DNA from: CAVRXT01 sp963725655
GTDB lineage: Bacteria > Acidobacteriota > Terriglobia > Acidiferrales > UBA7541
Assembly (NCBI GenBank): GCA_963725655.1
Contig: CAVRYY010000002.1
Location: 310,001 to 374,000, forward strand
DNA length: 64,000 bases
Reading direction: 5' to 3'
The translations under genes and the position numbers were made by a program. The notes under the pieces are model-generated. The model was not told the DNA's origin. It ran no database searches and saw only the letters and a program-made list of their open reading frames with translations. Below are positions 27,001 through 35,361 of this stretch, in pieces; positions within the stretch are counted from its first letter, which is position 1; every line of letters starts with the position of its first letter.

Positions 27001-27126
27001 GCGCGGACAAAACACCGGATTGGGCTGGAGCGACCCCACTTTTGTGCACGTTTCCGTGCCCAAAGTAATTCGTGGGGTCGCTCCAGCCCAACTGCGCGGT
27101 GACCGCGCAGAGTGTTTTGTCCGCGC
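27001..27126. repeat. Nested inverted repeat
   Basis: Outer arms GCGCGGACAAAACAC (27001-27015) and its complement (27112-27126), 15 bp each and perfect. Inner arms GGGCTGGAGCGACCCCAC (27022-27039) and its complement (27072-27089), 18 bp each and perfect. A small GCACG/CGTGC hairpin sits in the central loop (27046-27059). A 17-bp palindrome TGCGCGGTGACCGCGCA (27093-27109) sits between the right arms. It directly precedes the excisionase-like gene. Confidence 0.85.
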
Positions 27127-27365
27127 AGCATTTCGCAGCAGGGGGCCACAGTGATGAACAACGGAGACGAAAACACACCGAACTTCTGACGGTTCAGGAG
27201 ACTGCCAAACTCTTGAAGGTGCCAGTTTCTTGGGTTTACGGACACACGCGAAAGCGTTCGATTGATCCCTTGCCTGGGTATCGGCTCGGCAAGTATTGGC
27301 GTTTCCGAGAGGACGAAGTGCTTGCTTGGGTAGCGCGCCAGCGAACGGGCCGCCAGGCCGCTTGA
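27072..27365 (+). CDS. Excisionase-like helix-turn-helix protein
   Basis: The conserved part is residues ~36-92, a MerR-like HTH_17 domain of the excisionase family: LLTVQETAKLLKVPVSWVYG, then PGYRLGKYWRFREDEVLAWV. The true start is uncertain. GTG 27072 would place the N terminus inside the inverted repeat, and TTG 27117 is an alternative. It ends 73 bp before the integrase start. As an Xis-like factor it would bind the att region and direct excision; a plain transcriptional regulator is the alternative. Confidence 0.65.
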   Translation: MGSLQPNCAVTAQSVLSAQHFAAGGHSDEQRRRKHTELLTVQETAKLLKVPVSWVYGHTRKRSIDPLPGYRLGKYWRFREDEVLAWVARQRTGRQAA

Positions 27366-27438
27366 CATGCGGACTACACTGAAAAGCGACGAAGAACAAG
27401 CTGGGCGGGCCATCGAGATCCCAAGGAAGGGAGAAACG

Positions 27439-28620
27439 ATGGCTCGAAGAGGTTTCCAGCAAGGATCGCTTTTCCAGCGCGGCACTCGGAGGAAGCTTTG
27501 GGTGGCACGCTGGTGGGAGGATGTAATTCAAGCAGACGGCACGCTCGGCAGACTGAGGCGGTCCGAAGTGATCGGGACCGTCGCCGAATTTCCGACGCGC
27601 CGCCTGGCGATGCAAGTGTTGTCTCAGAGGCTAGGGTCCATCAATAGCGGCAAGGCAAGACCGCAGTCCGTCCGTACATTTGGCGATTTCGTCAAGGACG
27701 ATTGGACGCCCGTGGTTTTGCCAACACTCAAGTACGCAACCCAGAAGCACTATCGGTACATGCTCGACGTGCATCTCAATCCAGCTTTCGGCCAGAGGCA
27801 GCTTCGTGAACTCACGCGAGAAGAGCTGCAAAGCTTCCTCAGCCGAAAACTCAGCAACGGGTTGTCGTGGGAAACCGTTCACCACTTCAAGTGTGGTATG
27901 AGCAAGATTCTCGGAGCAGCCGAGGAATGGGGCTACATAGCCGAGAACGTAGCTCAGAAGACGAAACTCCCGCGACGGCAGCATGGAACGGAGCGAGTAG
28001 TCCTCACTCCGGTCCAGGTGCGAGACATAGCTGCGGCGCTAATGAACCCGCACGCTCGGTCACGTTGCTACTGGTGCTGACGGGATTGCGTGTAGGGGAG
28101 TTGCTTGCGCTTCGCTGGGGGAGTATTGATTTGAAGGCTCGTTTGCTCCGTGTTAGTCGAGACGGTGTATGACGGGCACTTCGATCAACCCAAGACGAAG
28201 CGCAGTGCGCGAACCATCCCGATTGGGACGGAGACGGCAGAACTTTTCGTCGGCATTCGTCCCGCTGCTGTTGATGCAAAGGCGCTGGTATTCGCCACAC
28301 GCGAGGGATTGCCGCTGGACCGCTGGAATCTCTTGCGCAAGCACCTGAAGCCCGCCGCGAAGAAGCTAGGGCTTCCTGGTGTCACGTGGCACCTTCTGAG
28401 GCATAGCCACGCAACGATGCTCGACTCTGTTGGCACGCCGATAGGAACGATGCAATCGCTTCTAGGGCATTCCACACCGGAGATCACGCGCGAGATTTAT
28501 TTGCACGCGATACCGGAAGAGCAGCGTCGCGCGGTGGAAAGCGTCGAGAGGCTCGTATTTGGACCCAAATGGACCCAAGTTCAGGCTCCGACGCAGACCA
28601 CGTCAGGCAGAGTAAATTGA
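27439..28620 (+). pseudogene. Tyrosine site-specific integrase, disrupted by two frameshifts
   Basis: ATG 27439 with GGAAGGGAG upstream. The N-terminal arm-binding and SAM-like core-binding domains are intact (RTFGDFVKDDWTPVVLPTLK, LTREELQSFLSRKLSNGLSW). Near 28045 the frame must shift to reach the box I segment LLLVLTGLRVGELLALRWGS with the first catalytic Arg. Near 28155 it must shift back to read TVYDGHFDQPKTKRSARTIP, then HLLRHSHATML (HxxR), LLGHST and IYLHAI with the Tyr nucleophile. Unshifted, the protein stops at 28080 without any catalytic residue. It is oriented toward and directly beside the tRNA-Pro attachment site. Confidence 0.85.
28559..28578 (+). repeat. Right arm-type repeats
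   Basis: Two copies of TGGACCCAA in tandem (28560-28568 and 28570-28578) within the last codons of the integrase gene, 87 bp from the att core. They match the three copies inside attL. Confidence 0.55.
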
Positions 28621-28635
28621 AAACAAAGAAGTAAA

Positions 28636-28685
28636 TGGTCGGGGCGTCGCGGATTTGAACCGCGGGCCTCCTGCGCCCAAGGCAG
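28636..28685 (-). repeat. attR within tRNA-Pro
   Basis: Element-supplied 3' half of the tRNA, direct repeat of 24817-24865 with the identical core at 28665-28685. It differs from attL in the T-stem sequence and by one additional base. Confidence 0.82.
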
Positions 28686-28713
28686 GCGCGCTACCAGGCT
28701 GCGCTACGCCCCG
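28636..28713 (-). tRNA. tRNA-Pro(UGG)
   Basis: Acceptor CGGGGCG/CGCCCCG, D arm GCGC..GCGC with AGCCTGGTA loop, and anticodon stem CCTGC/GCAGG around CTTGGGC give anticodon UGG. The T arm is CGCGG-TTCAAAT-CCGCG, and CCA is encoded. Length is 78 nt including CCA, one more than the canonical 77. An extra A lies between the T stem and the acceptor strand, where it could pair with U8. The 3' half was supplied by the integrated element. Confidence 0.9.
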
Positions 28714-28873
28714 ACATTTACCGCCGAATGATTCTACTGCACTTTCGGATTTTCCATCCACCGGTCTCGCGCCTACGGTGCACGAATTGCGCAAAGCAGC
28801 CGAGAATTGGAGTCACCGCGCGCCCTGATTCGTGCTCCAACCAGGTGAGCTGCTAGAAGGCCCGGTGGAAGGA

Positions 28874-29359
28874 CTAACTCGCTTGTTTGCGATGGTACCG
28901 AATCGCGGCGGGGCTCTTTCGCGCCTGGGAAATCTTAATGCGTTCGAGGCAACCGCGGAGCACGCTGCGGAAGCGCTCTTTTTCGCGCGACGAGAGTGCG
29001 GCGAACATTTCGGCCTCAATCACCCGGGCCTGCGCGGCGGCCTTGCGCAACACTTTCAAGCCGCGCGGGGTGAGTACCAGGCGGTTAACGCGCGCGTTGG
29101 TGGCGTGCGGCTTGCGGACGAGATACCCGCCCTCAGCGAGCTTCGAAACGGTCAAGCTCATGTTTTGCGGAGTGACCGAGGTGATGCGGGCCAGGTCGGC
29201 GGTGGAAAGCGAAGCGTTCCGCTCGAGTTCGGCGAGGGCAGCGAGCTGCAGCAAAGTGAGATTCATCTCCGCGAGGGAGAGGGCCATTTCGTGTTCAATG
29301 GCGTGGGCCACCTGGGACATCTGGCAGCTCAGAAATCCTTCATGGTCGCAGAGACTCAC
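28874..29359 (-). CDS. MarR-family repressor
   Basis: Winged-helix regulator of 161 residues, slightly longer than typical because of a short N-terminal segment. The DNA-binding part is LSTADLARITSVTPQNMSLT and LAEGGYLVRKPHATNARVNR, with LVLTPRGLKVLRKA as the wing and following helix. GTG 29359 lies about one base after the predicted transcription start, suggesting a leaderless mRNA; ATG 29320 is the alternative. Divergent to an RND drug pump with palindromic repeats in between, so it most likely represses both itself and the pump and responds to a small phenolic or drug-like ligand. Confidence 0.88.
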   Translation of the reverse strand: MSLCDHEGFLSCQMSQVAHAIEHEMALSLAEMNLTLLQLAALAELERNASLSTADLARITSVTPQNMSLTVSKLAEGGYLVRKPHATNARVNRLVLTPRGLKVLRKAAAQARVIEAEMFAALSSREKERFRSVLRGCLERIKISQARKSPAAIRYHRKQAS

Positions 29360-29366
29360 GCTGTGA

Positions 29367-29425
29367 ATGATAACAAGTACTTGCTATGATCGCAAGTGGC
29401 TGCTAACATCGCAAGCGCTTGCTAT
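29367..29425. promoter_or_regulatory. Three tandem MarR-operator-like units with divergent promoters
   Basis: Three adjoining 19-bp units start at 29369, 29388 and 29407: GATAACAAGTACTTGCTAT, GATCGCAAGTGGCTGCTAA and CATCGCAAGCGCTTGCTAT. Units 1 and 3 are near-perfect palindromes around CAAGYRCTTG. A rightward promoter TTGCTA (29381-29386), 17 bp, TAACAT (29404-29409) and a leftward promoter TTGCGA (29395-29390), 17 bp, TATCAT (29372-29367) are both embedded in them. Confidence 0.6.
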
Positions 29426-29582
29426 CCGCAGGTTGTTCCTCTCGAACTGACGGCCGCTATTGTCTCCAGTTTAGATGAGTCGCATCTCCGGCTGGCGCAT
29501 CCAAAGTTGAACACGGCGTTCATCCGTTGCGGCGCTGGCGTCGATATTCGATATGGAAGGGACCGCTACTCCCGATGAGACG

Positions 29583-30794
29583 ATGCTCATGAAATTCTCC
29601 TCCCGATTTCTCTCTTACGCAATTGCGTTTCCCGCTGGCATCGCGCTGCTCGCCGCCGGGGTGCTGCTGATCGGCGGATGCGAGAAAGCGCCGCCAATGG
29701 CCATGCCGGCGCCGGGCGTTTCCGTGGCTCGCGTAATTCAAAGGGACGTGCCGATCTCCGGCGATTGGGTGGCCACGCTGGACGGCTATACCAACGCGCA
29801 GATTCAGCCGCAGGTGGCCGGCTACCTGGTGAAGCAGAATTATCGCGAAGGGTTACCGGTCCATCAGGGTGAGGTGCTTTTTGAGATCGACCCGCGGCCG
29901 TTCAAGGCGGTACTCGATCAGGCCCAAGGGCAACTGGCCCAGGCCAACGCCCAGCTTGGCCTGGCGACACTTAATGTGAACCGCGATACGCCGGTGGCGA
30001 AATTACACGCCATCCCGCAGAGTCAGTTGGACACCGACATCCAAGCCAAGCTCAGCGCCGAGGCCGGAGTGCAAGCGGCGCAGGCGTCAGTGGAACAGGC
30101 TCAGCTCAACATGGGGTTCACCGAAGTCCGTTCGCTGATTGATGGCATCGCGGGGATCGCGCAAACGCAGATCGGCAATCTGGTATCGATTACTACAGTA
30201 TTGACCACGGTATCGAAGGTGGATCCCATCAAGGTGTATTTCCCGATCAGCGAACAGGAATACATGCGCATCGCTGGAAAAATTCCGGGTTCGGTCGACC
30301 TCCTGGCCTCCAACAATACAGTCCCGCTGACGCTGGTGCTCTCGAACGGCAGCGACTACCCGCGGAAAGGGAAAATCATTTTTGCCGACCGGCAGGTAGA
30401 TCCACAGACCGGAACGATTCGCATGGTGGGAAGTTTCCCAAACCCTGGGAACGTCCTGCGTCCGGGGCAATTCGGGCGGATCCGCGCGGTGACCGAGAAT
30501 CTGCACAATGCGCTTTTGGTGCCACAACGCGCGGTGAGCGAGCTGCAAGGAAGCTATCAAGTAGCGGTGGTGGGTCCGAACAACAAGGTGAACATTCGGA
30601 GCGTGAAGGTTGGCGACCGGGTGGGATCGTTGTGGGTGGTCCGCGAAGGGCTAAAGCCGGATGAGCGAGTGATTACCGAGGGCGTGATGAAGGTCGGCGA
30701 GGGCGCCACGGTAAGCCCGACGGAAGAGGCGGCGCCAGCGGCCGAATCCGCCCCAACGCCAACTCCTGCGCCGGAAACGGGCGGGGCGAACTAG
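29583..30794 (+). CDS. RND efflux periplasmic adaptor lipoprotein (AcrA/MexA type)
   Basis: Membrane-fusion subunit of a tripartite drug pump, ~403 residues from ATG 29583. A lipobox LLIGGC (Cys about residue 37) follows a hydrophobic signal, so it is anchored in the inner-membrane outer leaflet. Order: first half of the lipoyl/barrel (YTNAQIQPQVAGYLVKQNYR, EGLPVHQGEVLFEIDPRPF), alpha-hairpin (AQGQLAQANAQLGLA), beta-barrel and membrane-proximal domain ending GVMKVGEGATVSP. A Pro/Ala/Thr-rich tail ends it. The permease starts 2 bases after its stop. Confidence 0.9.
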   Translation: MLMKFSSRFLSYAIAFPAGIALLAAGVLLIGGCEKAPPMAMPAPGVSVARVIQRDVPISGDWVATLDGYTNAQIQPQVAGYLVKQNYREGLPVHQGEVLFEIDPRPFKAVLDQAQGQLAQANAQLGLATLNVNRDTPVAKLHAIPQSQLDTDIQAKLSAEAGVQAAQASVEQAQLNMGFTEVRSLIDGIAGIAQTQIGNLVSITTVLTTVSKVDPIKVYFPISEQEYMRIAGKIPGSVDLLASNNTVPLTLVLSNGSDYPRKGKIIFADRQVDPQTGTIRMVGSFPNPGNVLRPGQFGRIRAVTENLHNALLVPQRAVSELQGSYQVAVVGPNNKVNIRSVKVGDRVGSLWVVREGLKPDERVITEGVMKVGEGATVSPTEEAAPAAESAPTPTPAPETGGAN

Positions 30795-30796
30795 CG

Positions 30797-33700
30797 ATGG
30801 CGAAATTCTTCATCGACCGTCCGATCGTAGCCATGGTGATCTCCATTTTGATGGTCATCGTTGGGGTAGTGTCCATGCTGGGGCTGCCCACCGCACAATT
30901 TCCCAACATTGTCCCTCCGGAAATTCAGGTGCAGGCGCTTTATCCCGGGGCGGACGCGGAGACGCTGGAACAATCCGTTGCCACGCCGATCGAGCAACAG
31001 ATGAGCGGCGTGGACAACATGAGTTACATGTATTCCACCAACGCCAACAACGGGCAGACCACCCTGATCGTGGATTTTGACGTGAAGACCGATCCGAACA
31101 TCGATCAGGTGCTCACCCAATTGCGCGTTTCGCAGGCCACTTCGCAGCTTCCCGTCGCGGTAAACACCGCCGGGGTCACCGTTCAGAAATCGCTCACCGC
31201 GCCGCTGATGCTGGTGGATCTGTATTCGCCCAAGAGCACCTACGACGGAATATTTCTGGCCAACTACGCGTATATCAACCTGGTGGACGAACTGACCCGC
31301 GTGCCGGGTATTGCGCGTGTCCAGGTGTTTGGCGCGGGGCAATATGCGATGCGCTGCTGGGTGAAGCCGGATCAGCTGGCTAAGTTGGGCGTCACCGTTC
31401 CGCAGATCATCCAGGCCATCCAAACGCAGAACACCGTAAATCCCGCGGGTAAGATTGGCGGCGAACCGGTTCCGGCGGGGCAGCAATTCACTTACACGGT
31501 GCGCGCGCAGGGCCGGCTGGCGTCTCCGGAAGAGTTCGGCGACATCATCATTCGGGTGAACCCGGATGGTTCGACGCTGCGGCTAAAAGATGTGGCGCGG
31601 ATCAGCCTGGGAGCGCAGACCTACGACGTAATCGGGCGGTTCAAGGGCGAGCCGGCCGCGGTGCTGGCGATCTATCAACTGCCGGGCGCGAACGCGGTGC
31701 AGGCGGCCGCGGGCGTGCGTAAGAGCATGGAGAATTTGAAGAAGCGGTTTCCGGCGGACCTCGATTTTGGCGTGGGGCTGGATACCACGCTGGCGGTCTC
31801 CGCGGGAATCAAAGAGATCGTCACCACGCTATTCGAAGCGCTGCTGTTGGTGATTTTCGTGGTGTACATCTTTCTTCAGGGCTGGCGCGCCACGCTGATT
31901 CCGCTGCTGGCCGTTCCGGTTTCGTTGATCGGCACTTTCATCGTTTTCCCCCTGCTGGGATTTTCGATCAATACGCTTTCGCTATTTGGTTTGGTGCTGG
32001 CGATCGGATTGGTGGTGGACGACGCGATCGTGGTGGTCGAAGCGGTAGAGCATCACATCGAAGAGGGCATGACGCCGCGAGACGCCTCGCTCAAGGCGAT
32101 GGAGGAAGTTTCCGGGCCGGTGGTGGCCATCGCGTTGATCCTGGCGGCGGTTTTCATTCCCACCGCGTTCATTCCCGGAATCACCGGACGGCTGTACCAG
32201 CAATTTGCGGTGACCATCGCGATTTCGGTGTTGATCTCGGCATTCAACGCGCTTTCGCTTAGCCCCGCGCTGTGCGCGCTGCTGCTGAAGCCGCGAACCG
32301 AAAAGCATGGACCGCTGGCGCGATTTTTCAAGTGGTTCAATCGCACCTTCGCGCGCGTGACCGATGGATACGTGGGCTTCAGCGCGGTGCTGATTCGCAA
32401 GGCGGGAATCAGCTTCCTGTTTCTCGCCGCGGTGGCGGTGGCTGCGGTGATGGTTGGACGGCAATTGCCGAAAGAATTTTTGCCGACCGAAGATCAGGGA
32501 TATTTGTTCGTGGCGATGGTTTTGCCCGATGCGTCGTCCTTGCAACGCACCGATGCCGCCGCGCACAAAGTGGAACAGATGATCCTCAATACGCCTGGTG
32601 TGCAAGGATGCACCACGGTGGTGGGTTTCAGCCTGTTGAGCTTTACACAGAATACTTACAATTCATTCTTCTTCGTCACCCTGAAGCCGTGGGACCAGCG
32701 CAAAAAGCCGGAAGAGCAATTCGAGGCCATCCAGAATCATCTCGGCGGACAACTCGCCTCCTTGAAGGAAGGCCTGGCATTCTCCTTCCCTCCGCCGGCG
32801 ATTCTGGGAGTCGGCGCCTCCGGCGGCGCGACGTTCATTCTGGAGGATCGCTCCGGCAGCGGCAATGATTTCCTGGCGGCGAACGCGCAGAAATTTGTCG
32901 CCGCGGCGCAAAAGCGTCCGGAGCTGGCCGGGGTGCTCAGCACCTTCACGCCGCACGTGCCGCAGGTGTTTGTGGATGTGGACCGCGCCAAGGTGATGCG
33001 GCAAGGAGTGAACATCGGCGACGTGTATGAAACGCTGCAGACGTTCATGGGCGGATACCTGGTGAATTATTTCAATCGCTTTGGGCGGGAATGGCAGGTG
33101 TACGTCGAAGCCGACGGAGATTACCGTACCCGCGCGGAAAATGTGGGCGAGTTCCACGTGAGCAACGCCAGCGGCGCGAGCGTTCCGCTGAGCGCGTTGA
33201 CCGCCACTCGAGCCGTTGCCGGTCCCGAGTTTACGATGCGCTACAACGAATACAGCGCGGCGCAGATCAGCACCGCAGCGGCGCCGGGATACAGTTCCGG
33301 CCAGGCCGCGCAAGCGCTGGAGGAGGTGTTTGCGCAGACCATGCCGCGCGAAATGGGATATGACTGGCTGGGCATGTCGTATCAGGAGCAGAAAGCTTCC
33401 CAAGGCGTCTCTCCCGCGGCAATCTTCGGACTGTCGCTGTTGTTCGTGTTTTTGATTCTGGCCGCGCAGTACGAAAGTTGGTCGCTGCCGTTCAGCGTGT
33501 TGCTGGGCACTCCGATCGCGGTGTTTGGAGCCTACGCCGCGCTGTGGTTGCGCCATTTCGATAACGACGTGTACGCGCAGATTGGTTTGGTGATGCTGAT
33601 CGGTTTGGCCGCCAAGAACGCCATATTGATCGTCGAATTCGCAAAAAACGAATACGAAGGCGGAAAAAGCATCGACGACGCGGCCCTCGCGGGCGCCCGG

Positions 33701-33964
33701 CTCCGCTTGCGTCCCATTCTCATGACTGCATTCGCGTTCATCCTGGGTTGTATTCCGCTGTGGACCGCAACCGGTTCCGGCGCTGTATCGCGGCGGGTGT
33801 TGGGAACAGCGGTAATCGGCGGCATGCTGGCCGCATCGATCATTGCCATTTTCCTGATCCCGGTCACCTTCGACGTGGTCGAACGCTGGACGGCTCGCGT
33901 CAAGGGGACCGCCGCCGCTGCATCGCCAGCGCCGAAGCCCGGCGCGGATACAGGTGCCGCGTAA
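30797..33964 (+). CDS. RND multidrug efflux permease, HAE1/AcrB family
   Basis: Proton-driven inner-membrane pump of 1055 residues, the normal length. FIDRPIVAMVISILMVIVGV opens the first helix. The porter domain contains DFDVKTDPNIDQVLTQLRVS. In TM4, FGLVLAIGLVVDDAIVVVEA carries the paired Asp residues of the proton relay. A second porter domain precedes QIGLVMLIGLAAKNAILIVE and RLRPILMTAFAFILG in the C-terminal half. Substrates are likely hydrophobic drugs or phenolics, as regulated by the divergent MarR. Its stop TAA overlaps the next ATG by one base. Confidence 0.95.
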   Translation: MAKFFIDRPIVAMVISILMVIVGVVSMLGLPTAQFPNIVPPEIQVQALYPGADAETLEQSVATPIEQQMSGVDNMSYMYSTNANNGQTTLIVDFDVKTDPNIDQVLTQLRVSQATSQLPVAVNTAGVTVQKSLTAPLMLVDLYSPKSTYDGIFLANYAYINLVDELTRVPGIARVQVFGAGQYAMRCWVKPDQLAKLGVTVPQIIQAIQTQNTVNPAGKIGGEPVPAGQQFTYTVRAQGRLASPEEFGDIIIRVNPDGSTLRLKDVARISLGAQTYDVIGRFKGEPAAVLAIYQLPGANAVQAAAGVRKSMENLKKRFPADLDFGVGLDTTLAVSAGIKEIVTTLFEALLLVIFVVYIFLQGWRATLIPLLAVPVSLIGTFIVFPLLGFSINTLSLFGLVLAIGLVVDDAIVVVEAVEHHIEEGMTPRDASLKAMEEVSGPVVAIALILAAVFIPTAFIPGITGRLYQQFAVTIAISVLISAFNALSLSPALCALLLKPRTEKHGPLARFFKWFNRTFARVTDGYVGFSAVLIRKAGISFLFLAAVAVAAVMVGRQLPKEFLPTEDQGYLFVAMVLPDASSLQRTDAAAHKVEQMILNTPGVQGCTTVVGFSLLSFTQNTYNSFFFVTLKPWDQRKKPEEQFEAIQNHLGGQLASLKEGLAFSFPPPAILGVGASGGATFILEDRSGSGNDFLAANAQKFVAAAQKRPELAGVLSTFTPHVPQVFVDVDRAKVMRQGVNIGDVYETLQTFMGGYLVNYFNRFGREWQVYVEADGDYRTRAENVGEFHVSNASGASVPLSALTATRAVAGPEFTMRYNEYSAAQISTAAAPGYSSGQAAQALEEVFAQTMPREMGYDWLGMSYQEQKASQGVSPAAIFGLSLLFVFLILAAQYESWSLPFSVLLGTPIAVFGAYAALWLRHFDNDVYAQIGLVMLIGLAAKNAILIVEFAKNEYEGGKSIDDAALAGARLRLRPILMTAFAFILGCIPLWTATGSGAVSRRVLGTAVIGGMLAASIIAIFLIPVTFDVVERWTARVKGTAAAASPAPKPGADTGAA

Positions 33965-35361
33965 TGCGCCGGCTGCGAATCGCGCTGGTGCTGCCAATCG
34001 CTGCCGCGCTATTCGGTTGCGCGGTGGGACCAAATTACAAGCGCCCGAATGTGGACGTGCCGCCAACGTATCGCGCCGCCCCGGCGAGCACCGCTGCCGC
34101 CGATCCGGCGTCTTTAGGCGACGAAAAATGGTGGGCGGTTTTCCAGGACGAGGCGCTGCAGGGCCTGATCCGCACCGCTTTGCAGCAAAACTACGACCTG
34201 CGGATCGCCGCCACCCGCGTGGTGCAAGCGCAAGCCCAGCTCGGCATCACTCGCGCGGACCAATTTCCCACGCTGTCTGGCGGCGGCAATATCAACAGCA
34301 ATCGCACCGCTCTTTCTCCCGAATTCCCGGCATTTGAAGAAACTTCCGGTCAACTGACGCTTTCCGCGGGATGGGATCTCGATTTTTGGGGCAAGTATCG
34401 GCGGGCCACGGAAGCCGCGCGCGCCAATTTGCTGGCCAGTGAATGGGGCCAGCGCGCCGTGGTGAACACATTGATCGCCAACATCGCCACCGCATACTTT
34501 CAGCTCCGCGCGTTGGACCTCGAACTGGAGATTTCCCAGCACACCCTTTCCTCGCGGCAGCAATCGCTGAAGTTGGAGCAGGCCCTTGAAGACAATGGCT
34601 CGGTGTCGCTGGTCGATGTGCGCCAGGCCGAGCAGCTGGTGTATACCACCACCGAAACGATTCCCAACGTCGAGCGCCAGATTCAGCAGCAAGAGAACCT
34701 GATCCGCGTTCTTCTGGGCCAGAATCCCGGCGAGGTGCCCCGCGGCCGCGAACTTACCGAGCAGCCGATTTTGCCCGCTGTCCCGGTGGGGCTTACCTCC
34801 GCTCTGCTGGAGCGGCGGCCAGACATTCAACAAGCGGAGCAACAGCTGGTCGCGGCCAACGCGCTGATCGGAGTCGCCAAGGCTGCGTATTATCCCGATA
34901 TCTCGCTCACCGGAACGGGTGGCTTTCAGAGTCCGGCGCTGGTAAGGCTATTCACCGGCCCGGCGGGGCTTTGGAATTTCGGTCCCAATGTAACCGTGCC
35001 GATATTTACGGCAGGTAAGATTCGCTCCAACGTGAAACTGGTCGAGGCCCAGCAGCAGGAAGCGCTGTTGACGTATCAGCAGACCATTCAGCAGGCCTTC
35101 CGCAGCGTTTCCGATGCGCTCATCGCTTACCAAAAGAATCGCGAATTCCGCGAGCAGCAGGAACTGCTCACCGCGTCGGCGCAGGATGCTGCGAAACTGG
35201 CCGAGATTCGCTACAAGGCCGGCGTCACCAGCTACCTGGAAGTATTGACCAACGACACCAATTATTTTGCCGCGCAGTTGGCTCTCGCCCAGGCGCAATC
35301 GAACGAACTGAATGCGTTGGTGCAGGTCTACACCGCTCTCGGTGGCGGCTGGCAACCGTAG
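33964..35361 (+). CDS. Outer-membrane efflux lipoprotein, OprM/NodT family
   Basis: TolC-like exit duct of the same pump, 465 residues. ATG 33964 overlaps the permease stop. The signal MRRLRIALVLPIAAALFGC ends in a lipobox with the acylated Cys, followed by VGPNYKRPNV, the family start. Long amphipathic coiled-coil repeats occur twice (VVQAQAQLGITRADQFPTLS, then LVAANALIGVAKAAYYPDIS). SLVDVRQAEQLVYTTTETIP and GVTSYLEVLTNDTNYFAAQL are typical NodT segments. Confidence 0.94.
   Translation: MRRLRIALVLPIAAALFGCAVGPNYKRPNVDVPPTYRAAPASTAAADPASLGDEKWWAVFQDEALQGLIRTALQQNYDLRIAATRVVQAQAQLGITRADQFPTLSGGGNINSNRTALSPEFPAFEETSGQLTLSAGWDLDFWGKYRRATEAARANLLASEWGQRAVVNTLIANIATAYFQLRALDLELEISQHTLSSRQQSLKLEQALEDNGSVSLVDVRQAEQLVYTTTETIPNVERQIQQQENLIRVLLGQNPGEVPRGRELTEQPILPAVPVGLTSALLERRPDIQQAEQQLVAANALIGVAKAAYYPDISLTGTGGFQSPALVRLFTGPAGLWNFGPNVTVPIFTAGKIRSNVKLVEAQQQEALLTYQQTIQQAFRSVSDALIAYQKNREFREQQELLTASAQDAAKLAEIRYKAGVTSYLEVLTNDTNYFAAQLALAQAQSNELNALVQVYTALGGGWQP

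Larger units (their letters stand above)
24817..28713. mobile_element. Degenerate integrative element in tRNA-Pro(UGG)
   Basis: A ~3.9-kb insertion bounded on the right by a complete tRNA-Pro gene and on the left by a second copy of that tRNA's 3' half. It carries a tyrosine integrase pseudogene next to the tRNA, an excisionase-like HTH gene, a nested inverted repeat, a HigBA-like toxin-antitoxin pair and a small secreted protein gene. TTGGACCYAA repeats lie 60-110 bp inside both ends, as expected for integrase arm sites. Structural genes for phage or conjugation are absent. The broken integrase suggests it is now fixed in place. Confidence 0.8.

Noticed and set aside
27001..27126. Reading the nested inverted repeat as an integron attC site
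   Set aside because: The conserved RYYYAAC/GTTRRRY core sites are missing and there is no integron integrase or cassette array.
32663..34066. Minus-strand open frame of 467 codons across the efflux permease
   Set aside because: Rich in Arg/His/Gln without hydrophobic core pattern, and opposite a well-supported RND gene.
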